Positions 47,622 to 59,849 of a DNA stretch of 64,000 nucleotides are shown here, one piece after another. Origin of the DNA: Antedon mediterranea (Eukaryota; Echinodermata; Crinoidea; Comatulida; Antedonidae). Positions within the stretch are counted from its first letter, which is position 1, and every line of letters begins with the position of its first letter. The notes beneath the pieces are model-generated. The model worked only from the letters and a program-made list of their open reading frames with translations. It had not been told where the DNA came from and did no database searches. Made by a program: the position numbers and the translations under genes. Location of the stretch: assembly GCF_964355755.1 (NCBI RefSeq), contig NC_092672.1:33040501-33104500 (forward strand), in the 5' to 3' direction.

Positions 47622-48289
47622 ATTTATATTTGTAGTAATGAAACATTTTCACATAAAATGACCGGAAATACAATTTATGACCTTTGACATTTAATTATTG
47701 ATTTTTAATTATGTGAATATACTGTATGTGGTTTTTGGTGGTCTTAAATGCACCTATTTTTAAACTTTGACCTGATAGGCATAATTATATTAAATGATTA
47801 ATGGACTTCAAGATTCAAGATTCAAGAAATTTTATTTGTCCATAAAAATGGAAATTCACTTTGCTTGGTAGATTAAAACAACAGTATTGCAACAATTTAT
47901 TGCAATAAACAACAGTATTGCAATACTTAAATTGTATAGTACATAAAATTGGTAAACATTGTGCTTGGTGGTACGTCATTCATAGTTCAATGATGTTGGC
48001 ACCTTCTGATTCGCTAAAAGTTTTAATAGTTTGACAGAGGAAATAACATACATGTTATGGAATACCGTAAAACCTCGAAAAGGTGATAGTATGAGCTTCT
48101 TTTCGAGATAGACTGTATTTGAATGTCAAATGAATAGTATGATGATCGTGTTTATATCAATATATTATTAATGACCTTACAAAGAACCCTTTATATTTCA
48201 ACAATCAAGCCTCAGTTATTCTACAATTTATTGTTTTCCAAGTGGCTGGTAGGCCTATTTTGATTGCATCTTCTTTTTGTAGGCCTATG

Positions 48290-50035
48290 CTTCCTCGGTA
48301 ATATGGTCCTACCCCTCCTTCTTTGTCTGTAGATGGTCTTATACCCCATTCTTTGTCTGTGGATGGTCTTATACCCCCCTTCCTTGTCTGTGGATAGTCT
48401 TATACCCGCTTCTTTGTCTGTGGATGGTCTTATACCCGCTTCTTTGTCTGTGGATGGTCTTATACCCCCCTTCTTTGTCTGTGGATGGTCTTGCTTCTTT
48501 GTCTGTGGATGGTCTTGCTTCTTTGTCTGTGGATGGTCTTACACCCCTTTCTTTGTATGTAGATGGTCTTACACCCCCTTCTTTGTCTGTGGATAGTCCT
48601 ACACCCCCTTCTTTGTCTGTGGATGGTCTTATACCCCCCTTCTTTGTCTGTGGATGGTCTTGAACCCCTTTCTTTGTCTGTGGACGGTCTTATACCCCCT
48701 TTTTTTGTCTGTTGATGGTATTAAACCCCTTTCTTTGTCTGTTGATGGTATTACACCCCTTTCTATGTGTGTGGATGGTTTTACACCCCTTCTTTGTCTG
48801 TGGATGGTCTTACACCTCCTTCTTTCTCTGTGGATGGTCTTATACCCCCTTCTTAGTCTGTGGATGGTCTTATATCCCCTTCTTTGTCTGTAGATGGTAT
48901 TATATCTCCTTCTTTGTCTGTAGATGGTCTTATAATCCTTGAACCCCTTTCTTTGTCTGTGGACGGTCTTATACCCCCTTTTTTGTCTGTTGATGGTATT
49001 AAACCCCTTTCTTTGTCTGTTGATGGTATTACACCCCTTTCTATGTGTGTGGATGGTTTTACACCCCTTCTTTGTCTGTGGATGGTCATACACCTCCTTC
49101 TTTCTCTGTGGATGGTCTTATACCCCCTTCTTTGTCTGTGGATGGTCTTATATCCCCTTCTTTGTCTGTAGATGGTTTTATAATCCCTTCTTTGTGTGTG
49201 GATGGTCTTACACCCCCTTCTTTGTCTGTGGGTGGTCTTACATCCCCTTCTTTGTCTGTGGATTGTCCCGACACCCCTTCTTTGTCTGTGGATGGTCCTA
49301 CATCACCTTCTTTGTCTGTGGATGGTCTTATACCTCCTTCTTTGTCTGTAAGTGGTCCTATACCCTTTCTTTGTCAGTGGGTGGTCTTACACCCCCTTCT
49401 TTGTCTGTGGACGGTCCTACACCCCCTTCTTTGTCTGTGGACGGTCTTACACCCCTTTCTTTGTCTGTGGACGGTCTTACACCCCTTCTGTGCCTGTGGA
49501 TGGTCTTATATCCCCTTCCTTGTCTGTTGATGGTATTACACCCCTTTCTTTGTCTGTTGATGGTATTACACCACTTTTTTTGTGTGTGGATGGTCTTACA
49601 CCCCTTTCTTTGTGTGTGGATGGTCTTACACCCCTTCTTTGTCTGTGGATGGTCTTACACCCCCTTCTTTCTCTGTGGATGGCCTTACACCTCTTTATTT
49701 GTCTGTGGACGGTCCTACATCCCTTTCTTCTTTGTCTGTGGATGGTCTTACACCCCCTTCTTTGTCTGTGGATGGTCCTACACCTCCTTCTTTGTCTGTA
49801 GATGGCCTTACACCCCTTTCTTTGTGTGTGGATGGTCTTATACCTCCTTCTTTGTCTGTGGATGGTCTTACACCCCCTTCTTTGTCTGTGGATGGTCTTA
49901 CACCCCTTCTTTGTCTGTGGATAGTCTTATACCCCCTTCTTTGTCTGTGGATGGTCTTATACCCCCTTCTTTGTCTGTGATGGTCTTATACCCCTTCTTT
50001 GTCTGTGGATGGTCTTACATCCACTTCTTTGTCTG
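48290..50035. repeat. About 30-bp minisatellite (some 58 copies) with higher-order structure
   Basis: Units contain CTTTGTCTGTGGATGGTCTT plus a C-rich spacer (ATACCCCCTT). A block of about 280 bp starting GAACCCCTTTC at 48662 is repeated from 48941 with the same variants (ACGGTC, GTTGATGGTATT, TATGTGTGTGG). A third related block lies near 49510. Open frames of up to 371 codons (plus) and 154 codons (minus) follow from the 30-bp period and are not genes. Confidence 0.95.
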
Positions 50036-50242
50036 GACCCACTACTTTGATTGATTAAATCAGACATTGTTTCTTGTATGATTAGGAGACCAGGACCTTG
50101 AAAGTCCACAAGTGGATGCCTAAAAAGGTCTTGTACAGAACAGTATATTGTAGGTCCATGTCACTAATTTGAGAATTACTTGAATAATTATATTGAGATG
50201 TCTTTTACGAATTGATTTGGTTCGGATTTTGCTAAAAAATCA

Positions 50243-50645
50243 ATGAGTAGAGAAAATCGAGGAAAAGGATTCAGATGGTTTACAGCAAAGGCCCATTACC
50301 ATAAAAATGGAGTACATTTTTTTAGATGCAACGAAAATGAACAAGAATTATCTGAGTTTCTGACTAATGAAAGTAGGTCTACTGCACAAATGCAGGATAA
50401 GTTTGTAGTAAGTACTTTGAAAGACGGTATTCTCTTAACTCATGAAAATGAAAACTTTCCGAACTTGTCTCATATGCAACATCAAAGAGGCCAACGAAAG
50501 AATGCTACTTTACATCAAAAATATTTCAAAATGGCATCTAACAATTCAATTCAACTTTTATTTCAGACAATTGTCCATATGGTATAATACAGTGCAAAAA
50601 AAAAAGATGATGGAGAGAGGACCAAAACTTTTATCTAACGATTGA
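50243..50645 (+). pseudogene. Decayed ORF of a widespread transposon-associated metazoan family (EADxRMLLH type)
   Basis: Frame 1 from 50243 reads RGKGFRWFTAK, FFRCNENEQELSEFL, then VVSTLKDGILLT and a C-rich-like loop. At about 50485 the frame shifts by one, and the second frame continues EANERMLLYIKNIS. The order (RGKG, x-ENk-ELf-FL, VvST, L, HEEADTRMLLH) matches, from memory, uncharacterised proteins common in cnidarian and echinoderm genomes and thought to be mobile-element encoded. The C-terminal half of that family is missing and later codons are unrelated, so it is a non-functional fragment. It is the only protein-like sequence inside the long-TIR element. Confidence 0.45.
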
Positions 50646-51315
50646 CACATCACAGTTTAGCAAACAAGTCGGCATAGATGAGCTCAGTGATTACTGTTTC
50701 TCAGTGATCTGTCATACTTTACGCCTATCCTATCACATCAAAAGTCAAAAATTCAGAATAATAATTCCTGGTCATTTTTGCAGTGTCATTTATTTTGTTA
50801 AAAAAAATTAGGTGCATTTATACCAATGTAAACCACATACAGTATGTGGTCAAAGGTTATAAATTGTACTTCCAGTCATTTTATGTGAAAATGTTTCATT
50901 ACTACAAATATAAATGTCTCTATTCTGAACAAAATGACACCAAAATCGATTGAAAATGATCAGTAGTTACTGAGATATACAGATAAGAGGTCAAAGGTCA
51001 AACTGGGAGAAACGTCATTTCCGGTCATTTTTTGACGAAACTTTTCATTAGAGCAAATAGAAATATGTGGTTTGTGAACAATTTAACACCAGAATCAAGT
51101 CTCTACTGTTTATAGTTGCCAAGATATGAACACTTTTTGTTTTTATGGTGGCCATTTTGAAATCAAGATGGCCGCCATACCGGACGTTGGACACTTGGCA
51201 CCCCCCGATATTTTTAATCTATATACATCAAAGAAACTTTGTGGCAAGTTTCATGCTTTGGTAATAAAGTGCACAACTTGGCTATTTTTATGGCACTAAC
51301 TGCTCTACTACTATG

Positions 51316-54300
51316 GCAATTTTACATATTTCCAGTCACTACTGTGTATAGCAAATAGCAATCATTTTGTCAGATACTAACAGTAACGCTGACAGTAGAA
51401 CTGTTGCCATTGAAAAGCTTGATGTTAAATGGCTCTTACCAAGAGGTCACAGGTCACATTCAATAGGAATTACAGTTATATATTTTTCAGTAAATGACAG
51501 GTAGACTACTCCCACTACATTACCTGTGAAGTGATTTTTATTGATGAAAATAATATGCACTATAAATTAGAGCCTAGGCTAGCAGGCATGTAATTGTAGA
51601 AATAAGTACACCTGACCAAAGGTGATAAAAGGTGGCCAAGCACTGTCACAGTTTCTTGTTTAAATGCTACTAAATTCTGTCAAGCAAAAAACAAATTTTT
51701 AATATTATTTAAATGTACATATAAATAAGTATAAAAATGCTATATAAATACTTCAATATGGAGTGAGATTATACAATTAATATTTATTTGTGTGAACACA
51801 CTGACTGTATAATTAAAACAAATTTGGTAAATTTGGCATTTTATAATATTGGCCATTGGTCTTTTAAAACAAATGAATATTACATTAGCATTAAAATTTG
51901 AATGCCAGATACAAAATGGAGGTGTATTTTTATACCTCCATGGATACGACACCTACCCTGGGCTTATATTAGACCTCAATGGTAGTGTACTTATACGTAA
52001 AAGTTTAAGATTATCCCTTAATACTACCCTATTCAGACAGACTCACTATTCATATTGTAGTCCCAGATTATCCCTTAAAGTCAGTGTGTATTCACATACA
52101 ATGTACATACATGACACAATACTTTCTTTATTTTACAAACTAGGTTAAAATACTAACAAAACAAAGTCAACAAATCAAACAAGTCGGGAATTATATAGCC
52201 AGTATTATTTTCAAAGTTCAGTACTATTGAGATTAACAATCAGAAAATTCTGCAACATTTCAGGGCATAAATACCGATGGTTTTTGAAATAGGAGGAACA
52301 ATCCTGGGTTGTCCTGCTGTTTTCATGCTAGGTATGCTGTGATTAACTGTAAGCCAATACTCTGGCTCTGAAATATTTAAATGGTTAATGATGAAATATT
52401 TGCATCTCAGTTCATAGACAATCATGTATTTCTCATACATTTTGTATTCAACCAGTAAAAAACTTTGTGGTTTGTTGATTTTTTCTCAGTTAAAATTAAT
52501 TTAAAAATTAATAATATGTGATAGTAAATATATAAAATATACAGTAAAAGGTCAAATCCTTGGGGACCAAACGAAAAAGAAAGAAACCGCAGGAAGAAAA
52601 AAAAAGATGACAATATTGTAAACAAACATTACACCTCATTCGATTTATGAGAATGTGTCCCCTCACCCTCCCCCAAAAGATGGATTTTAACAGTAAGAGA
52701 AACCGCAGAAAAAAAAAAGATTTGAGCTTGGACTGGTATGCTGACCAATTAGACCACTGGGCCTTTTTGTTTCCGACAATTGTAAACAATAATTTATTTA
52801 AAAAAATATATTGATAATGTTGTATTCTTGTTTTTAATATTTTCAAAAAATTTACTAAATATGATGTTTTAATAGATACTGTAGTATTTATCATTTCTTT
52901 TTTACTTTGCATTCTTAAAATGGAAGAAGACATTTGATATTTAAAGTTTGAAGTTTAAAATGAAATTAAAATTCCTGTTAATTGAAAACAAAAAATGATG
53001 CTGTAATGAAAATTAATTCCATTATCATGTTAGCCTTTCGCCAGATAGAATGTACTTGGGCTGATTTTTGGATGACGGGATGTATAAAATTTACATTTTT
53101 ATCATTCTACTTTATTTATATTATATTGAAGTGCATTTTTTTTTCCGTTATGACCTTGCATGACAAGTAATTTCTTCTTACAAGATCCTCTATTAATGAT
53201 ATTGATTGCAATGTTTAATTTTATATTATTATATAATTTTTTTAGTAAATTATTTACCATTGTACAATTGATAAATTAATAAATGTTGAGATGTGTATGT
53301 AACATTACGATATATTTTTTTTTTAATTACTAGAAAGAAGCAACAATTGAAGGTTAAAAAAAATTCATAACAATAAAAATGAATACAATACAAATGTCAA
53401 TTACTAGCTAGCCCCTTACAATAACCCGAAGGCTGTATACTGGTTGCATTAGATTATAACATAAAGCAGGCTTAGAGAGCATCCAGGGCTCAAAGTATTA
53501 CAACAGCGAGTGAGGCTGTCTTTGTATCAATATAAATTAATGCATAACACGATGCTTTGATTATAATTATGATAATGGATTCCTAAACCAATATTATAAT
53601 AACAGGAAGCCAGTCAAAAATGTATGATAATGTTTTATAACAAAAACAGAATACATATTTTTAATAAAAATTACAATTTTTTTTTTTAATCTACTACTAG
53701 TGTATTCAAGAAACACCATAATAATTGTAAAATATGATCATTATATACACTGTGTATGTATTTTAATGTGATAGCAAAACTACTAGGCTGATGATGCTGT
53801 TTTGTTTATCTGCTTTGAAAAAAATCTATTAAAAATATAACCTATATTTCTGAAAATAGAACGTCCGTAATTATTACGAAATTCTACCCAATTACAGACG
53901 TAGATGGAGATGTAAATACTACGGGAAAAAAACTGCATACAAACTACTGTACGCAAAATATGGGAAAGCCCGGTGAAAACAATAATAATGGACAAATCAA
54001 CAAACTACACGTTGAAAAGTCTTGCTTTCAAGAGTCGGAAAACCAATCCGAGAATGCTCAGAAACATGTACGCATGCGCAGAATGATGATAATGATGATG
54101 ATGCGTAAAAAAACTACTGAAATTTTAATTTACATTGGAAATAAAGATACAAATATATAAACAAATGTTTAATTTAATGTATATTAATTATTATTATGTT
54201 TATTCTATTAAATTAATATATTAGTCAACTGTTGACATTATCATCCAGTATCAAAATTGGTTTCTACCCAATAGATAGGCCCTCTAGGCTAGATTAGTAC

Positions 54301-54542
54301 TGTACTGTACTACACCACAATTATTATTACAAGGCTAGCCTCCTACTAGACTATATGCCTACCTTTTATTTATAACAAATGCACACAACTTCACGGTTGA
54401 AAAATTAATCAACTAATCGGTTTATTTACTTAATATTATTACATTTTCGGAAACAACAACTTGATTCAATAGATTTATCCAGCTAATAATAGCTTAATGA
54501 AGCACAAACACATTTCTAATATCAGAAATCTCGTCCACCCAT
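51316..54542. other. Intergenic, nothing firmly recognised
   Basis: AT-rich, 3.2 kb. A minus-strand frame at 52240-52440 contains a possible acceptor (TATTTCAG) and an EPEYWLTVNHSIPSMK peptide to a stop, which I do not recognise. The other frames are low-complexity. An (ATG)n-like run lies near 54085. Confidence 0.4.
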
Positions 54543-54563
54543 TGTCGTACGGATGCTAGTCAA

Positions 54564-54765
54564 GTCGCCCCATCGCAAAGTCGCCCCATACAAAGTCGCC
54601 CCTTACACAGTCGCCCCATCGCAAAGTCGCCCCAAAACAAAGTCGCCCCGACACAGTCGCCCCATCGCAAAGTCGCCCCATCGCAAAGTCGCCCCAACGC
54701 AAAGTCGCCCCATCGCAAAGTCGCCCCATCACAAAGTTGCCCTATCGCAAAGTCGCCCCAAAACG
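54564..54765 (+). repeat. 16-bp array, left TIR of the foldback element
   Basis: About 13 copies of GTCGCCCCATCGCAAA with variants (CATACAAA, CTTACACA, AAAACAAA, GACACA, AACGCAAA). The right array carries several of the same variants in mirror order at its outer edge (CATCGCAAA then CATACAAA). Confidence 0.95.
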
Positions 54766-56092
54766 TTAAAAAAATAGTTTACAAGTGCGTAAAATGTCGC
54801 AATGATACACAAAACACGGAACGTGTAGGCATAAAAGGGGAAGCCCCGCTATGTAGTCTCAGGTCACACGATCGGCACGCATCCCCCCCCCCTCCCCCAT
54901 CATCAGAGAGGAAACCCCGACAATCACTCCGCGGTCGCACTAACGTGCGCTTACCAGAGGGAAAACCCCGTAATTACTCCGCCGTTGTCGCACTACAACG
55001 CACCATCTGGGGAAACCCCGCCGGAGTTTTACGATGATATCAGTCGCGTTTGAAATTTTCGGTCGCGTTTAATTTGGTCGCGATAAAATGATGTTATACG
55101 ATCTAGATTATTTTTACTTTGGTCGATGAATATTTATTATTATTATTACTATTAGGGCTATATTAATAATTGATTTTTGTTTTTATTTTACAGGTCAGTA
55201 TGATGAAAAAGATGTGTGCCTTAAAAAATGACAATTTGTAAACATAGTTTAAGATTATAGTATTATCCAGCATAATGTAATTTAACAGTACATAATTATT
55301 TAAATGTGAAATATTTTATAGGAAACGTAAGGCTGCGTCTGTGTCTTTTATTTTATTCCGTGCCTCTTCACTGTCTTGTTTAATTTAAAATTAAATAAAC
55401 ACCCGATATGAGGATATTTCTTTCTGCTGACCGTCGGGGATTCCCCTTTTTAAAAAACACGCACACGATACTGTACGATGGTTTTTCCATGGTCAAAATG
55501 TAGCGTTTTAAATTTTACTAAAATACCTGCATGTAAAACAATCATATCGGCGATGAAATCCTTTTTTTTTTTTTCTTCATTTTGAAAAGTCATTATAAAA
55601 TTAAGACACATAACTTGTCAATAAATGCAAAATGATCAATAAGTAGCATAACACTCATTGTCTTACAACACAGTTATTGTTTTAACTACTGTAAATCTAT
55701 ACGAAGGCCTACTACACATTTATACATTTATTATATTATCTTAAAAAATGAGCTGGTATCCACGCGTAGGTTGAAGAAAGATTCGTAATTGTGGCTCTGG
55801 TAACTAATTTTAAAATCATATTAAATTAACATTTTCGAAACTATAAATCAGGGATAATCTTTTTAGAACTTTCAAACAACAAGGGACTATTTTTTTTAAT
55901 GATTCTTAAAAAGCACATCCCTCCATTAAAACCTGTAAAATAAAAATTAAAACACAAATTATGTATATAATTGGATAAACATTATAATGCAGGCCTATAC
56001 GACATTTAGCGCGACCAAAGTAACAACGCAACCGATATGATTAAAATAGCGTACTACTAGCGGCGGCGCTTCATAATCATACCGAATTGCGT

Positions 56093-56275
56093 GGGCGACT
56101 TTGCGATGGGGCGACTTTGCGATGGGGCGACTTTGCGTTGGGGCGACTTTGCGTTGGGGCGACTTTGTAATGGGGCGACTTTGCGATGGGGCGACTGTGC
56201 CGGGGCGACTTTGTTTTGGGGCGACTTTGTATTGGGCGACTTTGTATGGGGCGACTTTGCGATGGGGCGACTTGA
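56093..56275 (-). repeat. 16-bp array, right TIR of the foldback element
   Basis: About 12 copies of TTTGCGATGGGGCGAC, the reverse complement of the left array. Confidence 0.95.
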
Positions 56276-56292
56276 CTGGATCCCTGTCGTAC

Positions 56293-57391
56293 GCCGTACT
56301 CCTCCCAGGCCTAGCTAGGTTAAGCAGCACACGTCCGTCAGCGGAAACCATCCCGGATGATTGCTTCCGAAAGGCCTTCCCTAAAGTGCTGTTTCCTATA
56401 GTATTGTAGCCTACTTAATTACGTAAAATGCAGATATAAATTAAAACGGATTAGATTATTATTACCTGAGGCTGTACAGCAAATGTCCGGTAGAATAATG
56501 AATAGATTGGTGTAAATAAACTCAATAATTTTATGTTCTCTCTTGGACTGATGGATGTTGGATGGTGGCGATTTTCTTTTCGTCCCCAGCTGCTGAGCAT
56601 GCAGAGCAGCAGCCTAGCAGCTAGCAAAAAAGAAGAAGAAAACCACTAAAATATATAGAGGGCGCTATTACATTTTATGGCTCTTTCTCCTCCTCAGCTT
56701 CCCGAGAGTAGCTTTCATATGGACACCGATTTTTACTAATAGAGGAAAACAATTATATAATATAATACTTTTCATTTGTATTTGTAAAACAAAACTATAT
56801 TAGATGATTTTCTGAATTTTCATTGGTCGAGTGATTACCAGAGTTGATATTTTACCAGTTGATATTCTCATTCCAAAGTTTCTCCATTGAGAATTCTCTA
56901 TGGTTTCGTTTCATTGTCTGACTAGCTTCCCTCTGATGTTTGTTTTTCAGTCTAATAAATGTTTAGGGATTCCCCCTGTAACTATACCGTGTGTACACGG
57001 TCGACTTGTATCCAGTGTGTGAATACTCCAATTATTTTGGGTCACACGGCAGTTTAAAATTGTTTAAATGACAATTTTACACTGTAATGTTATATTTATA
57101 GAAAACGCATTTGATTGTTTGTGACTTACAGCTATTGAGTATAACAGTCTTTCTAAGCATGCTCAGATCTACAAGTTAAGGGTCGACAATGAGGTAATAT
57201 ATACACTGCATTATATATTGCCAATATAAAAATTGAAGGTTTAATTTTTCAATTCAATTCAAATGTCACGTCTGTGTCAATAACATGATAAAAAACAAAC
57301 ATACAAACAAAAATAAAATATGTTCATAATAACATTCAGGACAGAATGAAAATGGGAATAGTAAAATAGAATAAAAAGTGCATATGCCTTA
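56293..57391. other. Intergenic, nothing recognised
   Basis: No supported exon. The stretch immediately right of the foldback element is GC-richer to about 56400. Confidence 0.4.
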
Positions 57392-57530
57392 AGCTCTGTC
57401 CACACTATCAAAAAATGTTCATATATGGACATGATGATGTCATATCACTACCGCATTTGGGTACATCACTACCATTTTTGGGCACATCACACTTTATTTG
57501 TCAAACTAGTTTGATAGTGTTGCCAGAGCT
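57392..57530. mobile_element. MITE family D copy 6
   Basis: AGCTCTGTCCACACTATCAA to AGTTTGATAGTGTTGCCAGAGCT, with the family interior. TTA precedes the left end and TTT follows the right. Confidence 0.75.
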
Positions 57531-57659
57531 TTTAAACCATGCTCCATGTTAAACTACATCATCATTCTGAGGCCACTTTTAACAACGAATCGGGAAATCG
57601 AAATCACCGAAAAAAAGACAAACGGTACAAAGATGTATTGTCCCGCTCCAAAATCATGA

Positions 57660-57910
57660 AAAATAATCATAAAATCAGACTTTTAATAGCCCATTTTGAA
57701 GCTTTAATAAAGTTATTACTTCAATAAGAAAACAATTAATGATTTCACTTATAAAAAGACAAAATAAAAAAAATTAACCAAAAACCCATTGACTTCCAGT
57801 CAATTTGACAATTTGCGTTAAATTACAGTTTTTGCAGGTAAATAAATTTTTTTTTCGATCCAATTTTTGGTCAAAGTAATTATAACTATGTGACATTAAA
57901 TGGCAACTAT
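57660..57910 (+). repeat. Dispersed direct repeat, second copy at 63750-63990
   Basis: TTTTAATAAAGTTATT-like, AATGATTTCA-TTATAAAAAG, AAATTACAG, TTCGATCCAATT and GTCAAAGTAA...TTATAACTAT words occur in the same order and spacing near the window end. No terminal structure is seen. Confidence 0.6.
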
Positions 57911-58598
57911 TTTGTTCACGGGGAAAATATATCTTTAAAAACAAAAATGCATTGAGTAATAAGATGCTGACCTTGAAAAGTATAACTCTGGCAAAATGTA
58001 CTTCAACAAACAGGATACCAATGCGCGTGCGTACAATCCTTTTCATAAGGAGTTAATGCCTATGACGTCATCATACTACAACGGATTGTGTATTTTCTAT
58101 ATATAATTTTTATTCTATCTTTCAACCAACCAAATCTGTTGAATGCATATTAGCACTTACCAAAGAATCATGAACAATTAAAGGCGCACGTTGTAAATAC
58201 TATGCCAGATTAGTTTATCGCTGTGGTTGCTAAACACGTGAAATTAAATTCACTTTTGCAAGGGGAAAAAGGAGCAACTTTTATATACAGGTTGGTGTTA
58301 GCTATGATTTTTTGTTTACATAATTATATATATTTTTACAATTTTTAAAGATATGAATCTTGGTATAATATATTTTTTTTTAAATGTGTTTATGCAGATG
58401 TTATTTTAAAGCGTGGTCTATTATGTATATATTTTATATTAGTTTTTTCTCCCTTCCTTGATAATTTAGCATCAGGGCTGTAGCCAGCCGGAGGCTACCA
58501 ATACCAATCCCCCCACCCACCAGCACAGCTCGTCATATTTTATATTAATAACTATAGGCCTATTTAAAGCAACTTTGCCTCGTCTGTTTTAACCCTTT
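57911..58598. other. Intergenic, nothing recognised
   Basis: AT-rich with no supported exon. Confidence 0.4.
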
Positions 58599-58813
58599 TT
58601 GGCTTGGTGGTTATGATGCTTGGCTACCACTCCAAGGGTCCTGGGTTCAAGCCCCGTCACAGGACAAATTTACAAATCCACTCTTTGTAATAAGACTTTG
58701 TTTATGTAGGCTAGAGCATCTTGTGTATGTTTGTCTTGTGAACCTCTGAGGGTCCTAATGCAATTAGCAATTGCTGGATGGATCACCCTCATTAAATATG
58801 GTTTAAAAAAAAA
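58599..58813 (+). mobile_element. SINE family A, best plus-strand copy
   Basis: A-box region TGGCTTGGTGGTTATGATGC, B box GGGTTCAAGCCCCG, body TAATAAGACTTTGTTTATGT, tail AGCAATTGCTGGATGGATCA and poly-A at 58804-58813. The 5' few bases of the tRNA head are missing. The polymerase III boxes are intact. Confidence 0.85.
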
Positions 58814-59849
58814 AACTCTCGCTACAACCTTGAGCATGCATCGTCATTAATTATTTTAATTAATTTATTTAAAAACATAAACAGGATAAAAACGAATCAT
58901 GTATAGATATTGTAGGCCTACCTGTATATTTGTTTTATGTGTTATGTTATTATTGCACATTATAATAAGTGCATTTAGTTATAAGCTTTTAAAATATTTA
59001 GCTAAACATCTCGACATTTGATATGACCCGAGGGCATTTTTTTTTTGTATAAAAAATGAAATTTGAATGATCCAGTTTTAGTTAACACATTGGCTGCCGT
59101 CGAAAGGTGGGTAAGTGGGAAGACATAGGTTCGTCTATATTTAACAGCACATTGATATCTATATGTAGCAGCAAGAAATGCAAACACATTTCAACTGCGG
59201 TATATGGGTTTATTGCATAATCAATTTTTTTTTTCTTAGAGAAAAAATATGGATTCCTATAAATTAAAATTAGTAGTAGGCCTAATGCTTTAGTTGTATC
59301 TCGTCTTTATTTTGACATAGTCCTACCTGTCTGTCTGTCCCCCGTAGGCCTATACCCTATAAACAGATGTCTATTGTGTGTGATGCTGTTATGAAACGTT
59401 GTTACCGGTATTTCGCGACTGATGATACTCTAGTTAAAAGTGGAACACGGAAGTGACGCCACTTTTGACGGAAAAAGATATTAAATTCTGATCGATTCCT
59501 AAGCTATTGTAAAAAAGAAATATAAGTATTTAATCATAGTATAAAATCATTCAGTGTGACGCAAAATGTATTTCTGGACTTCCCCTAAAATGTTTGTGAG
59601 AGTTGTTTTAGATTATTACGCACTAAGGAAAACATTTATTTCTCAATTGATCACTTCCTCCAATTGTTCAAGGTGTGTTACGCAATTGAATTGAATTCTC
59701 TAGGGTATAATACAAAGTATTTTAGGCCTATGAGTATTAACCTGTAATGAATATCATTCTTGAAGCAATATATTACCTTCAACAAAGGGGGTTGGAGGGG
59801 GCGGGGTTAAGAACCTGTAATGTATTTTGTACCAACTTTTTCACACATT
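58814..59849. other. Intergenic, nothing recognised
   Basis: AT-rich with no supported exon. Confidence 0.4.

Larger units (their letters stand above)
47050..51315. mobile_element. 4.3-kb element with long terminal inverted repeats
   Basis: The left arm (47050-47755) and right arm (50812-51315) are inverted copies at roughly 85-90% identity by eye: TAGAGCAGTTA, TTATTACCAAAGCATGAAAC, ATCGGGGGGTGCCAAGTGTC, GGCGGCCATCTTGATTTC, AATGACCGGAAATGACGT and TGACCTTTGACC read outside-in in both. The interior holds a LINE-end-like fragment (about 47815), a 30-bp minisatellite and a decayed ORF. The exact ends and TSD are unclear. A decaying DNA transposon is the best reading. Confidence 0.7.
54551..56284. 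mobile_element. Foldback (TU-like) transposon with tandem-repeat TIRs
   Basis: A 1734-bp element. The outer ends GGATGCTAGTCAAGTCGCCC and, inverted, GGGATCCAGTCAAGTCGCCC match after one gap. Inside each end lies an array of a 16-bp unit, GTCGCCCCATCGCAAA: about 13 copies at 54564-54765 and about 12 inverted copies at 56093-56275. TGTCGTAC flanks the element at 54543-54550 and 56285-56292 (8-bp TSD; 9 bp if the next G is counted). The interior (54780-56090) has GC-rich repeats near 54890-55025 and no transposase. The architecture matches sea-urchin TU elements and Drosophila FB. Confidence 0.88.

Noticed and set aside
48333-50054. Long frames (up to 371 codons plus strand, 154 codons minus strand) in the 30-bp array
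   Set aside because: Several frames on both strands are open at once, as expected of a 30-bp tandem repeat. Composition is purely repeat-derived.
52240-52440. Minus-strand candidate exon (EPEYWLTVNHSIPSMK peptide)
   Set aside because: A plausible acceptor exists, but I recognise no family, no partner exon is visible, and the length is within chance for this DNA.
54553-56409. KSPHRKVAP-type repeat peptides at both ends of the foldback element
   Set aside because: Translations of the inverted 16-bp arrays; not coding.
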